From: Bacteroidia bacterium
GTDB lineage: Bacteria; Bacteroidota; Bacteroidia; 2-12-FULL-35-15
Direction of reading: 5' to 3'
NCBI GenBank assembly: GCA_030654175.1
Contig: JAURXZ010000024.1
Span: forward strand, 124,001-188,000
DNA: 64,000 bases
Positions 52,314 through 61,194 of the stretch are shown here, in pieces. The notes under the pieces were generated by a model, which saw only the letters and a program-made list of their open reading frames with translations, had not been told where the DNA came from and did no database searches. The position numbers were made by a program, and so were the translations under genes. Position 1 is the first letter of the stretch, and every line of letters begins with the position of its first letter.

Positions 52314-52838
52314 ATGACTGATGAGCAAATAGTAAAAGGGTGCATTGAAAAAAATCCGATCGCCCAAAAGTATCTATACGATAAGTTTGCCCGAAAAATG
52401 ATGGGGGTTTGCCTGCGTTATTGCGACAGCCAAGAGGAAGGCGAAGATGTTCTTCAAATGGGTTTTATCACTGTTTTTGAACACTTAAATTCATTTAAAG
52501 GAACAGGGTCATTTGAAGGGTGGATCAGAAAAATAATGGTGAATACGGCCCTTACCAATATTAGAAAAAATAAAAAATTCAAACAAAATGTAGCCATGGA
52601 TAGCGTAGAATTTATGCTGCCATCTACGAATCATATTGCAGAAAATTTTGCAGCCAACGACCTGTTAAAAATCATACAAACTTTGCCAACAGGATTCAGA
52701 ACTGTTTTTAATTTATATGCCATTGAAGGTTATTCTCATAAGGAGATTGGAGATCTTTTAAATATTTCGGAAGGAACATCTAAATCACAATATTCGAGAG
52801 CAAAGGCCCATTTACAAAAAATAATACCAAACAGATAG
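52314..52838 (+). CDS. ECF-type RNA polymerase sigma factor
   Basis: A 174-residue sigma-70 family protein with region 2 (QKYLYDKFARKMMGVCLRYC ... EDVLQMGFITVFEHL-like, residues about 20-85) and region 4 (residues about 120-170, LPTGFRTVFNLYAIEGYSHKEIGDLL). It lacks regions 1.1 and 3, as in ECF sigmas. Sequences like CLRYCDSQEEGEDVLQ are characteristic of a Bacteroidota ECF group. I chose the ATG at 52314 rather than an in-frame TTG upstream. It is followed after 13 bases by a membrane protein in the position and with the N-terminal pattern of an anti-sigma factor, so the two are probably a regulatory pair. Confidence 0.92.
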   Translation: MTDEQIVKGCIEKNPIAQKYLYDKFARKMMGVCLRYCDSQEEGEDVLQMGFITVFEHLNSFKGTGSFEGWIRKIMVNTALTNIRKNKKFKQNVAMDSVEFMLPSTNHIAENFAANDLLKIIQTLPTGFRTVFNLYAIEGYSHKEIGDLLNISEGTSKSQYSRAKAHLQKIIPNR

Positions 52839-52851
52839 AGAGGGAGAGAAC

Positions 52852-53832
52852 ATGAAAAATGACGATATAGACGATCTATTCAAAAAATCATTCGAAAACT
52901 ACGAAGCAGAGGTTAATCCAAGTGTTTGGAAGAACATTCGCATAGGACTTAAATGGGGCGGCTTGGCCCTTTTATTCAATACACTTTTACATAAGATCGG
53001 CTTCGGTACTATTATTGCAATTCTTTCATCGGCAGTAATAATCAGCACGGTTGCGATCTTAAACAAAAAAAACAAATCGGATGATGTAACGCAAAACACC
53101 AAAATTGAAACGCAGTTACCACCGGCAATTATTGAAAAACCGGCTTCTGTATTGGATACCACTCAGGAACAAAAGGCAGAGAACGGGAAACCTCTTTCGG
53201 AGGGTAAAAATAATAGCACAGAAAAAACAGCGTTACCAGCAAATACAATTGTTGAATCATCAAAAAAAGACAATAAAAAAATAGAGTCGGTTATAAATAA
53301 ATTCTCTAAAGAGCCCATCGCTTCTATATCGGCAAGCCCTGTTGGAGGAACGGCACCTCTGATAGTTGACCTTTCGAATACAGGATCGGGTAAAACAAAT
53401 AAGTGGACCTACAGCGATGGTAAAAAGGATAAATCCACATCAAATCCAGTTCATGTATTTGAAACACCGGGTATTTATTCCGTTATCCTCACTTCCACCA
53501 ACGACAAAGGAGAAACAGCCATAGACAGCATTAAAGTAGAGGTTACAGGCAATTCGTCCATATCATCCATTCCAAAAGATTTTTCTCCAAATGGTGATGG
53601 TGTATTGGATGTATTTGTTTTTCAAACGAAGAACATTGCTAAAATGAATGCCAAAATTTTTGATGAGAAAGGCACTGTTGTTTATACCTCTGAAAGTACA
53701 GATGCTAAGTGGGATGGGAAAGATCTGCAAGGTAATGATGCAAAAGAAGGGATCTATTTTTACATAATAAATGCCGAAGGTGTGGATGGTAAAAAATATG
53801 AGCCTAAAGGGTCAATAAATCTTACGAGATAA
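52852..53832 (+). CDS. Putative anti-sigma membrane protein carrying PKD and type B (CHU_C-like) domains
   Basis: The 326-residue protein has no cleavable signal peptide. Residues 1-49 are cytoplasmic with MKNDDIDDLFKKSFENYEAE, an opening typical of proteins encoded after Bacteroidota ECF sigmas. One membrane segment spans 50-70 (FGTIIAILSSAVIISTVAIL). A Lys/Ser-rich linker leads to a PKD domain (157-230), and the end is a CHU_C-like domain (PKDFSPNGDGVLDVFVFQ ... GSINLTR). The expected topology puts PKD and CHU_C in the periplasm. By position it may bind the sigma factor upstream, 13 bases away; that is inference. A degenerate copy of its 3' end lies at 57737-57838. Confidence 0.85.
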   Translation: MKNDDIDDLFKKSFENYEAEVNPSVWKNIRIGLKWGGLALLFNTLLHKIGFGTIIAILSSAVIISTVAILNKKNKSDDVTQNTKIETQLPPAIIEKPASVLDTTQEQKAENGKPLSEGKNNSTEKTALPANTIVESSKKDNKKIESVINKFSKEPIASISASPVGGTAPLIVDLSNTGSGKTNKWTYSDGKKDKSTSNPVHVFETPGIYSVILTSTNDKGETAIDSIKVEVTGNSSISSIPKDFSPNGDGVLDVFVFQTKNIAKMNAKIFDEKGTVVYTSESTDAKWDGKDLQGNDAKEGIYFYIINAEGVDGKKYEPKGSINLTR

Positions 53833-53846
53833 TCGGAGGTGCAATA

Positions 53847-53960
53847 GAGCGCAGATGATGCAGGTTTTTGCCGTCAATTAAGATTATATCTGTGCGAAAC
53901 AGAAAACTTTTCTTGTTTTTTTCCCTGTTTATCATAACAATCTGCGTTATCTGCGTTCCA
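53847..53960. repeat. Inverted-repeat element of the CGCAGAT type
   Basis: GCGCAGATGATGCAG on the left pairs imperfectly with CTGCGTTATCTGCG on the right; about 75 bases between hold T-rich sequence. It lies between the anti-sigma-like gene and the SprB-repeat gene and has no coding potential. Confidence 0.55.
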
Positions 53961-54110
53961 TTTATTTTTCAAATTGTTAGGATCATTAAAGATTTTTTAT
54001 CTGTACGCAAAATAATTTTTTCTAACGTATGAATTCATTTCCCGATGTGAATTATAGTTTAATGTCTGCAACTATTTTGTTTATTGTTACATTCGCTCTT
54101 ACCAATTAAT

Positions 54111-54118
54111 TAGCTTTG
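54111..54118 (+). promoter_or_regulatory. -7 element abutting the SprB-repeat adhesin gene
   Basis: TAGCTTTG matches TAnnTTTG exactly and ends 6 bases before the ATG at 54125, so the transcript would be leaderless or nearly so. The closest upstream TTG is 24 bases away, longer than usual. An alternative ATG at 54128 fits equally. Confidence 0.4.
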
Positions 54119-54124
54119 TAGCGT

Positions 54125-57100
54125 ATGATGAAAAAAATAGTTCCCCTCATTCTTGTCATTATTAGTTTGTTTATAAAAAATGTAACTGCCCAGGGAACGG
54201 ACTGCGCCACTGCCAGTCCATTTTGTACTGCTTCAGGAGCAGCAACTTTCCCGGCACAACAAAACACACAGGCTCCCATAGGTCCCAACTATGGCTGTTT
54301 GGGTTCTCAACCAAATCCTGCCTGGTTTTATCTGCAAATTGCAACAGCCGGTAACATTGTATTAGACATGAATAACTCCGCAGTTGTTGATATTGATTTT
54401 ATCTGTTGGGGACCATTCACAACCCCTGCCGCAGGCTGTTCCTCCGGATTAACAGGCGCAGAAATTGATTGTAGCTATGCGTCAGATCCAAACGAAACCT
54501 GCAACATACCGAACGCTTTGGTTGGCCAAGTTTATATTTTATTAATAACCAATTATTCAAATGATCCAACCACAATTACTCTTGCTCAAAACGGGGGCAC
54601 AGGAGCCACAAGTTGTGGTATTTTGTGTGGAATGACTGCCTTAACTGCTGTTCCGGACGTTTGTGCAAGCGCTAACAACATTTTTAATGTGTCAGGAAGC
54701 GTAACGTATACGAGTCCACCGGCAACCGGAATATTAACGATTTCAAATAGTTGTTCTGGCGCCACACAAGTCATTAATGCGCCTTTTAACGCGACATCTA
54801 CCGGTTATACCCTAACTGGTCTTCCTGCTAATGGTGATACTTGCATTGTAACTGCTCAGTTTTCAGCTACTGACCCTAATTGTAAACTTACTCAAAACTT
54901 TATAGCTCCCCATCCAGTGGGTTTTTCTTTTTCTTCTGTGACCAATGTGCTTTGCTTTGGAAATACTACAGGAAGTGCCACTATTAATGTTTTAGATGGA
55001 GTCCCTCCTTACACTTATTCATGGAGCCCATCAGGACAAACTGATTCTACAGCCACAGGACTTGCTGCAGGAACACATACGGTTGTTGTAACTGATAGTA
55101 TTGGCTGTTCATATCCCAACACCATAACTATAACAACAGCTCCTCAACTCACTACTTCTTTCACTTCTGTTACAAACGTGAGTTGCCTTGGAGACAATGA
55201 CGGTAGTGCTTCTGCGAGTGTTTCCGGGGGAATACCGGTATACACTTATTTATGGAGTAACTCGCAAACGTCACAAACCGCTACAAACCTCGTAGCGGGA
55301 ACCTATACCCTAACTGTAACTGATTCTGCAGGTTGTTCGCATTTGGATTCGGTAACCATAACGTCACCTCTACTACTCAGTCATTCTTTCTTACCTTTCA
55401 CCAATGTGAGTTGTGCGGGAGGGAATAACGGCAGCGCCACTATCAATGTTTCCGGAGGAACGTTCCCCTATACCTACTTGTGGAGCAACTCGCAAACCAC
55501 ACAAACAGCAACAGGTCTTGCCGCAGCAAGCTATACAATTGTTGTTACTGATGCGCACTCTTGTTCTTTTACAGATTCAGTTACAATAACGGCTCCTCTT
55601 CCTTTAATACATTCTTTTTCAGGGATCGCAAATATTGATTGTTTTGGTAACCCTGTAGGCGCAGCAACGGTGGATCCTTCAGGAGGAACACCTCCTTATG
55701 CTTATTCATGGAACAGCATTCCGGTTCAAACTACTCAGACCGCATCAACTCTTTATGGAGGTGTTTTTAAAGTTACTGTTACTGACTCCCTTGGATGTTC
55801 ATTTATTGATTCTGTTTTTATCACTACGCCTACCGGACTTGGTGTTTTTTCTCCATTAATTACAAATGTGCATTGTTTTGGGGACAGCAGCGGTGCAGCT
55901 ACCATAACGCCTTTTGGCGGAACTCCGGGATATACTTACCTGTGGAACCCGGGTGGTCAGACGGATTCAATAGTATCAGGGCTTCCGGCAGGAATTGACA
56001 CCATTAGAATCACGGACAGCTTTGGATGTTTAATTAAAACTTATGTTCAGATCACAGAACCAACTTTACTTACTTCCACACCAAGCCAGTTAAATATTCT
56101 TTGCTTTGGCGACAGCTCAGGTTCTGCCGGAGTTTTGGTAGCAGGCGGGAGTACACCGTATACTTATTCATGGACCCCTTCTGTTGGAACAACAGCAGTT
56201 GTTACGGGTTTACCTGCCGGTAATTATTCTTTGCTGATCACCGACTCACTAGGATGTACTCTTTCTCCTTCTTTCACACTAACACAACCTGCAAGTCCTC
56301 TTTCGGTACTAAGTTCTTTTGTGGATGTTTTATGCAATCCTGACAGCACTGGGTCTGCTGCAATTGTTGTATCCGGTGGCACTCCGGGCTATTCATATTT
56401 GTGGAGCAATGGACAAACGGATTCAACAATTTCAACTGTTCCGGCAGGAAATTATACTGTTATGATCACAGATTCGGTAGGCTGCCTGGATAGCTCTGCA
56501 ATAACTATTAGTGAACCACCATTACTTACATTTACCTCCAGCCAGATAAATGTTCTTTGTTTTGGCGACAGCTCAGGAACTGCATCAGTATTGGTATCTG
56601 GCGGAACTCTTCCTTATACCTTTTTGTGGAATCCCATCGCTACCGACACCGCAACCCTCACCGGTTTACCTGCGGGAATCGATTCTGTTTTGATCACAGA
56701 TGCTCATGGATGCCAGTTATCTTCTTCTTTCATAATCACACAGCCGGCTCTTCCTCTTTCCCTGGCAAGTAGTTTTGTGAATGTTTTATGTAATCCCGAT
56801 AGCACTGGATCGGCATCAGTTATTGTAACGGGAGGCACTTCGGGATATAGCTATTTATGGAGCAGCGGACAAACTACCTCAGGCATTTCATCCCTTCCGG
56901 CAGGCAATTATTCTGTGATGGTTACAGATACTAACGGTTGTTTGGATAGTTCAGCAATAATATTAACTCAACCGCCACCATTCACAACCACCATTACAGC
57001 TGACACAAGCATTTGCGAAGGGATGAGTATAACGGAAGATATTTTTGCTGCCGGAGGCGTTCCGGTTTATTCTTATTTATGGTTGCCCGGAGGTACAACT

Positions 57101-57730
57101 TCAGCTTCAATTACGAGTACTCCAATAGCAAATACTACTTACACTGTTCAGGTTTCAGATGCTAATGGTTGCTCACCGGGTTTGCTGAATACAACAGTAA
57201 CTGTGGTTCCTATTCCTGTTGCAGCTATTTCTGTTACGCCCAGTATTGTCGTTTTTTTTCCGCAAACAATTTGCTTCACTGCCGATAGCATCAATACAAG
57301 CTCGTTGTTATGGAACTTTGGAGATAACTCAATAGATTCAGTGAATTCCGTATGTCATTCTTTTCCCGGGGGAGGAACATATTGTGTCACTCTTCTGGAA
57401 ACAAACACACTTGGTTGCCGCGATTCAGCAGAGGTATGTGTTGTAGAGGTTGAGGTACTTATTCCGAATGTATTCTCGCCAAATGGGGATGGTTTGAACG
57501 ATATGTTTTTCATAGATATGGAAGTGGATGGAATAACGTATTATAAATGCGAGATCTACGACCGCTGGGGACTTAAAATGGATGAACTCGTGAGGGCGAA
57601 GCAAGGCTGGTCGGGACATACAACCGCAGGATTAACAGCCTCTGAAGGGACTTATTACTTTGTGCTATCCATTGAATGGGGAAGTACCTTGAGTATCCAC
57701 AAAGAAGGGTTCATTACATTGGTAAGATAA
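54125..57730 (+). CDS. SprB-repeat adhesin-like protein with type B T9SS domain
   Basis: A 1201-residue protein. The signal peptide (residues 1-23) is followed by a cysteine-rich beta-sandwich domain (about 24-160, DCATASPFCTASGAATFPA). From about 270 to 950 there are nine SprB-type repeats of about 70-75 residues, each with VxCFGDxSGSAxIxVSGGTPPYTYLWS and ending VTDSxGC. A divergent Ig-like unit and one PKD domain come next, then the CHU_C domain (PNVFSPNGDGLNDMFFIDM ... EGFITLVR). SprB repeats occur in the mobile gliding adhesin of Flavobacterium johnsoniae, where they bind surfaces. This protein is much shorter than SprB. T9SS export is inferred; PorP/SprF lies about 31 kb away. It sits between the intact anti-sigma-like gene and a decayed copy of that gene's 3' end. 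Confidence 0.9.
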   Translation: MMKKIVPLILVIISLFIKNVTAQGTDCATASPFCTASGAATFPAQQNTQAPIGPNYGCLGSQPNPAWFYLQIATAGNIVLDMNNSAVVDIDFICWGPFTTPAAGCSSGLTGAEIDCSYASDPNETCNIPNALVGQVYILLITNYSNDPTTITLAQNGGTGATSCGILCGMTALTAVPDVCASANNIFNVSGSVTYTSPPATGILTISNSCSGATQVINAPFNATSTGYTLTGLPANGDTCIVTAQFSATDPNCKLTQNFIAPHPVGFSFSSVTNVLCFGNTTGSATINVLDGVPPYTYSWSPSGQTDSTATGLAAGTHTVVVTDSIGCSYPNTITITTAPQLTTSFTSVTNVSCLGDNDGSASASVSGGIPVYTYLWSNSQTSQTATNLVAGTYTLTVTDSAGCSHLDSVTITSPLLLSHSFLPFTNVSCAGGNNGSATINVSGGTFPYTYLWSNSQTTQTATGLAAASYTIVVTDAHSCSFTDSVTITAPLPLIHSFSGIANIDCFGNPVGAATVDPSGGTPPYAYSWNSIPVQTTQTASTLYGGVFKVTVTDSLGCSFIDSVFITTPTGLGVFSPLITNVHCFGDSSGAATITPFGGTPGYTYLWNPGGQTDSIVSGLPAGIDTIRITDSFGCLIKTYVQITEPTLLTSTPSQLNILCFGDSSGSAGVLVAGGSTPYTYSWTPSVGTTAVVTGLPAGNYSLLITDSLGCTLSPSFTLTQPASPLSVLSSFVDVLCNPDSTGSAAIVVSGGTPGYSYLWSNGQTDSTISTVPAGNYTVMITDSVGCLDSSAITISEPPLLTFTSSQINVLCFGDSSGTASVLVSGGTLPYTFLWNPIATDTATLTGLPAGIDSVLITDAHGCQLSSSFIITQPALPLSLASSFVNVLCNPDSTGSASVIVTGGTSGYSYLWSSGQTTSGISSLPAGNYSVMVTDTNGCLDSSAIILTQPPPFTTTITADTSICEGMSITEDIFAAGGVPVYSYLWLPGGTTSASITSTPIANTTYTVQVSDANGCSPGLLNTTVTVVPIPVAAISVTPSIVVFFPQTICFTADSINTSSLLWNFGDNSIDSVNSVCHSFPGGGTYCVTLLETNTLGCRDSAEVCVVEVEVLIPNVFSPNGDGLNDMFFIDMEVDGITYYKCEIYDRWGLKMDELVRAKQGWSGHTTAGLTASEGTYYFVLSIEWGSTLSIHKEGFITLVR

Positions 57731-57736
57731 TTATAC

Positions 57737-57838
57737 AGGTAATGATGCAAAAGAAGGGATCTATTTTACATTATAGATACCGAAGGTAAGGATGGTAAAA
57801 AATATGAACCTAAAGGGTCAATAAAATTTACTAGATAG
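57737..57838 (+). pseudogene. Decayed copy of the 3' end of the anti-sigma-like CHU_C gene
   Basis: This stretch aligns with 53731-53832 almost base for base (GGTAATGATGCAAAAGAAGG is identical). One T is missing after GGGATCTATTTT, which shifts the frame and gives an early stop. If the T is restored the end reads Tyr-Phe-Tyr-Ile-Ile ... Gly-Ser-Ile-Lys-Phe-Thr-Arg-stop, close to the parent's ending. It has no start of its own and follows the adhesin stop by 6 bases. Confidence 0.85.
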
Positions 57839-57850
57839 GTTGGTAATTTA

Positions 57851-57945
57851 TTTGGGCGTTCACCTTTCTTAAAGAAGAAAGGGTCGGGCTTTCCACTTCA
57901 ATCTTTTCTAAACAGAAAAGGATTTACGTTGCAATCCCTAACGCA
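57851..57945 (+). repeat. Dispersed repeat R1, copy 3
   Basis: The flanks are the same as copies at 2824 and 18501 (GGGCGTT left; TTGCAATCCCTAACGCA right). The variable inner hairpin is CCTTTCTT-aaag-AAGAAAGG and the constant hairpin CTTTTCT-aaac-AGAAAAG is kept. It lies between the decayed CHU_C fragment and the end of argS. Confidence 0.8.
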
Positions 57946-57977
57946 ATCCGTTAACAATGAAAATTATCGGGTTCGAA

Positions 57978-59765
57978 TTACATCCTCTCCGGAACATCAA
58001 TTCCCAATAACTGCATCGACTCTTTAATGGCACTTCCAACGGTTTTCGATAAGTGTAAACGGAATAAGATCAGATCTTTTTGTTCTTCTTTTAAGATGGA
58101 AACATCGTGATAATACTGACTGAATTCTTTCGCCAGATCATATATATAATTAGCGATCAATGCAGGGCTGTATTCCGCAGCAGCCTGGTTTAAAGTAGTG
58201 TTGAAACTATACAATTTAATGATCAGTTCTTTTTCTTTGGTTAGCAAATTAGCGGGAGATGAGAACGAATCGGTAAACTCAAACCCGGACAGATCCTTGG
58301 CTTTGCGCAGCAATGCCTGTATCCTTACATAGTTAAATTGGATGAAAGGGGCGGTATTTCCATTAAAATCGATAGATTCGGCAGGGTTGAAAAGCATTTT
58401 CTTTTTCGGGTCCACTTTCAGCATAAAATATTTTAATGCCCCCAAACCTATTGTACGATATAATTTTTCAGCATCTTCGTTACTCAGGTCTGTTGCTTTC
58501 CCAAGCTCTTTGGAAGTTACAGCAGCGGTATCGATCATCTCCTGCATTAATTCATCAGCGTCAACAACAGTTCCTTCCCGCGATTTCATTTTACCTTCCG
58601 GCAACTCCACCATTCCGTATGACAAATGATATAAACCCTCGGCCCATTTGTAACCCAGCTTACTTAGTATGAGAAACAATACTTTAAAATGATAATCCTG
58701 CTCATTGGCAACTGTGTAGATCAATTTATCAAAATGCTCTTCTTCGGCACGCTGAACAGCTGTTCCAAGATCCTGCGTCATATATACAGAAGTACCATCA
58801 GCACGTAACAATGTTTTTTCATCTAAACCATCGGCAGTCAGATCAATGTAAACCGAATTGTCTGCCCTGCGTTTTAAAATATTTTTTGCCAACCCTACTT
58901 CAATGATATTTTTACCGAATAAATACGTTTGGCTTTCGTAGTAGATTATATCGAAATCAACGCCCAGCATTTTGTAAGTAGACTCAAAGCCCTTGTATAC
59001 CCAGCTATTCATCATACCCCAAAGTTCCATGGTATCTTTATCAGCGGCTTCCCATTTGAAAAGCATTTGCTGTGCTTCCTGCATCAATGGAGCTTGCTTT
59101 TCGGCATCCTCCTTTGTTTTCCCTTGTTTAACAAGGTTTGCAATTTCCTCTTTATAATGCTTATCGAATTCTACATAGTATTTACCAACTAAATGATCGC
59201 CCTTAATACCAGTAGATTCAGGTGTTTCGCCATTACCCCATTTTTGCCAGGCCAACATGGATTTGCAAATATGAATGCCACGGTCATTTACAATGTTTGT
59301 TTTTATTACTTTGTTTCCTGCTGCTTTTAAGATCTCAGAAACTGAATAGCCCAATAAATTGTTACGGACATGGCCAAGGTGCAGTGGTTTATTGGTGTTT
59401 GGTGAGGAATATTCAACCATCACGGTTGGAGCGTCTGCCGGTAATATTGCATTAATAAAAGGCTTTCCATTGATCGACTTAAAATAATTCAACCAAAAAG
59501 AATCAGCAATAACAATATTTAAAAACCCTTTTATTACATTAAAATCAGCTACTTCGGGTACATTTATTTTAAGAAAATTTCCAATTTCGGTAGCGGTTTC
59601 TTCCGGTTTCTTTTTTGAAATTTTCAGGAAATTAAAAACCACTAACGTAAGGTCTCCTTCAAAATCAGGATTTGTTTTTTCGAAAACAATTTTTTCTATC
59701 GCAGCGCCATAAAGCGATTGCAAGGCTTCAATTGTTTTTTCAGAAAGTTTTTTTTCAATGTTCAT
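57978..59765 (-). CDS. argS: Arginine-tRNA ligase
   Basis: A 595-residue class I aminoacyl-tRNA synthetase charging tRNA-Arg. The ATP-binding HIGH-type motif is HLGHVRNNLLGYS near residue 130, preceded by VEYSSPNTNKPLHLGH. The KMSKS-equivalent is MKSREGTVVDADELM, and the C-terminal DALR anticodon-binding domain starts near residue 475 (QFNYVRIQALLRKA). I chose the ATG at 59765 (MNIEKKLSEKTIEALQ), which begins the conserved N-terminal domain; an in-frame ATG 18 bases upstream is possible. A TACGTTTG -7 element at 59819-59812 lies upstream with a TTG 15 bases before it. Confidence 0.96.
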   Translation of the reverse strand: MNIEKKLSEKTIEALQSLYGAAIEKIVFEKTNPDFEGDLTLVVFNFLKISKKKPEETATEIGNFLKINVPEVADFNVIKGFLNIVIADSFWLNYFKSINGKPFINAILPADAPTVMVEYSSPNTNKPLHLGHVRNNLLGYSVSEILKAAGNKVIKTNIVNDRGIHICKSMLAWQKWGNGETPESTGIKGDHLVGKYYVEFDKHYKEEIANLVKQGKTKEDAEKQAPLMQEAQQMLFKWEAADKDTMELWGMMNSWVYKGFESTYKMLGVDFDIIYYESQTYLFGKNIIEVGLAKNILKRRADNSVYIDLTADGLDEKTLLRADGTSVYMTQDLGTAVQRAEEEHFDKLIYTVANEQDYHFKVLFLILSKLGYKWAEGLYHLSYGMVELPEGKMKSREGTVVDADELMQEMIDTAAVTSKELGKATDLSNEDAEKLYRTIGLGALKYFMLKVDPKKKMLFNPAESIDFNGNTAPFIQFNYVRIQALLRKAKDLSGFEFTDSFSSPANLLTKEKELIIKLYSFNTTLNQAAAEYSPALIANYIYDLAKEFSQYYHDVSILKEEQKDLILFRLHLSKTVGSAIKESMQLLGIDVPERM

Positions 59766-59901
59766 AAAAGGCAATTTTAACAATTTAGCAATTTGACAAC
59801 AGGCAATTAAACAAACGTAACGGTTCTAATTTAACAATTCGACAATAGGCAATAAACAACAAACTACAAATGACCGATGACCAATGACCAATGAACCAAC
59901 T

Positions 59902-60600
59902 TCAAAACAAACCTTCATCCGCAAAGCTATAAAAACCATTGTCGGTAATTATCAAATGGTCGAGTAAAGGTATTTCCATTATTTTACCTGCCTCTTTTAT
60001 ATTTTTAGTGATCTTTATATCAGCATCGCTTGGCTTCAAATTTCCCGAAGGGTGATTATGGCAAATAATGATAGAGCTGGCATGGTTTCCGATAGCTGTT
60101 TTAAAAATTATCTTAGTATCCACTACAGTTCCCGAAACCCCTCCCCGACTTATTAATTCTTTTTTTATCACTAAATTGGCCCTGTTCAGCATTATCAACC
60201 AAAATTCTTCGTGAGGCAGATCCATCATGGATGGTTTCATAATTTCAAAAGCATCCTTGCTTGTAATAATTTTTTCGCGCTTAACTGTCTCGGTTTCTTT
60301 TCTTCTTCTGCCTAGTTCTAAAGCTGCGATTATGCTTATTGCTTTTGCATCACCTATACCTTTAAATTGATTCAATTCTTGTACGGTAAGCTTTCCTAAA
60401 TTATTCAGGTTATTATCCACACTCAGCAATATGCGCTTAGAAAGCTCTACCGCTGTTTCATCCTTGCTGCCCGAACCAATTAAGATCGCGATCAGTTCTG
60501 CTTCGGTGAGCATGTGCCGGCCTTTATCCAATAGCTTTTCGCGAGGACGATCTTCTTCTGCCCAGGATTTTATGCCTACTGATGGTTTATAGTCTGCCAT
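59902..60600 (-). CDS. radC: RadC-family JAB/MPN domain protein
   Basis: A 232-residue protein. It has a helix-hairpin-helix region (residues about 65-100, LNQFKGIGDAKAISIIAALELG) and a JAB1/MPN domain with the zinc motif His181-x-His183 in HNHPSGNLKPS and Asp192. The N-terminal RPREKLLDKG is the usual RadC opening. The name comes from an old radiation-sensitivity report later assigned to another gene, and the true function remains unsettled despite wide conservation. It is isolated from rpsT by a strong terminator and an inverted-repeat element. Confidence 0.93.
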   Translation of the reverse strand: MADYKPSVGIKSWAEEDRPREKLLDKGRHMLTEAELIAILIGSGSKDETAVELSKRILLSVDNNLNNLGKLTVQELNQFKGIGDAKAISIIAALELGRRRKETETVKREKIITSKDAFEIMKPSMMDLPHEEFWLIMLNRANLVIKKELISRGGVSGTVVDTKIIFKTAIGNHASSIIICHNHPSGNLKPSDADIKITKNIKEAGKIMEIPLLDHLIITDNGFYSFADEGLF

Positions 60601-60663
60601 AAAAAAAACAATTTTAAAATGAACCGAAATTCAGAACTACGCTATTGATCTAAAAAATAATAA

Positions 60664-60757
60664 TGCCACAGATTACACAGATTTATACTACTTATAATAA
60701 TCTAAATTTTTCACCTTTTGCAGTTTAAAATCTATTTAATCTGTGTAATCTGTGGCA
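60664..60757. repeat. Inverted-repeat element with perfect 20-bp ends
   Basis: TGCCACAGATTACACAGATT at 60664-60683 is the exact reverse complement of the 20 bases at 60738-60757. The 54 bases between are AT-rich and non-coding. Confidence 0.85.
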
Positions 60758-60789
60758 AAATAAGACCGAGGAACAGTTTTATAAAAACA

Positions 60790-60820
60790 TAAAAAAAGGC
60801 TTCGCATACAGCGAAGCCTT
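60790..60820 (-). terminator. Intrinsic terminator of rpsT
   Basis: On the minus strand AAGGCTTCGC, a 5-base loop and GCGAAGCCTT form a perfect 10-bp stem followed by a run of T. It lies 33 bases beyond the rpsT stop. Confidence 0.9.
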
Positions 60821-60852
60821 AGTCTATTCAAATAATAAAAATTAAAATTTGA

Positions 60853-61194
60853 TTATTTTTTTGTTGCTTTTTTTGGTGCAGCTGCTTTTTTTGCAACCGG
60901 TTCTTTTTTTGCAACTACTTTAGGTTCTGCTTTTACAACTGTTACTAAAGCATTAACTCTTTTGGTTAATTTTGATTTCAAATTAGCAGCTTTATTCTTG
61001 TGAATAACGTTTTTCTTTGCCAATTTATCAACCATTGCAACAACTTTAGGAAGTTTTTCTTTTGCAGATGCTACAACTTCATCTGTTCTTAGATCCTTAA
61101 CTGCATTACGCATTGTTTTTGCCTGGTAACGATTTGTTAATCTTTTAGCATCGTTAGAACGGATTCTTTTGATACTCGATTTGTGATTTGCCAT
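60853..61194 (-). CDS. rpsT: 30S ribosomal protein S20
   Basis: A 113-residue protein with the S20 signature at the start ([19 protein letters not shown]) and three long helices to about residue 85, including [20 protein letters not shown]20 binds 16S rRNA early in small-subunit assembly. Residues 86-113 are an Ala/Lys/Pro-rich tail ([18 protein letters not shown]) beyond the usual 85-90 residue length. It is transcribed alone, with a full-consensus promoter 137 bases upstream and a strong terminator downstream. The long untranslated leader could carry feedback control, but no known S20-binding leader element was identified. Confidence 0.97.
   Translation of the reverse strand: MANHKSSIKRIRSNDAKRLTNRYQAKTMRNAVKDLRTDEVVASAKEKLPKVVAMVDKLAKKNVIHKNKAANLKSKLTKRVNALVTVVKAEPKVVAKKEPVAKKAAAPKKATKK

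Noticed and set aside
57960..57985. GGGTTCGAATT, which resembles a tRNA T-loop
   Set aside because: No acceptor, D or anticodon arm can be drawn around it.
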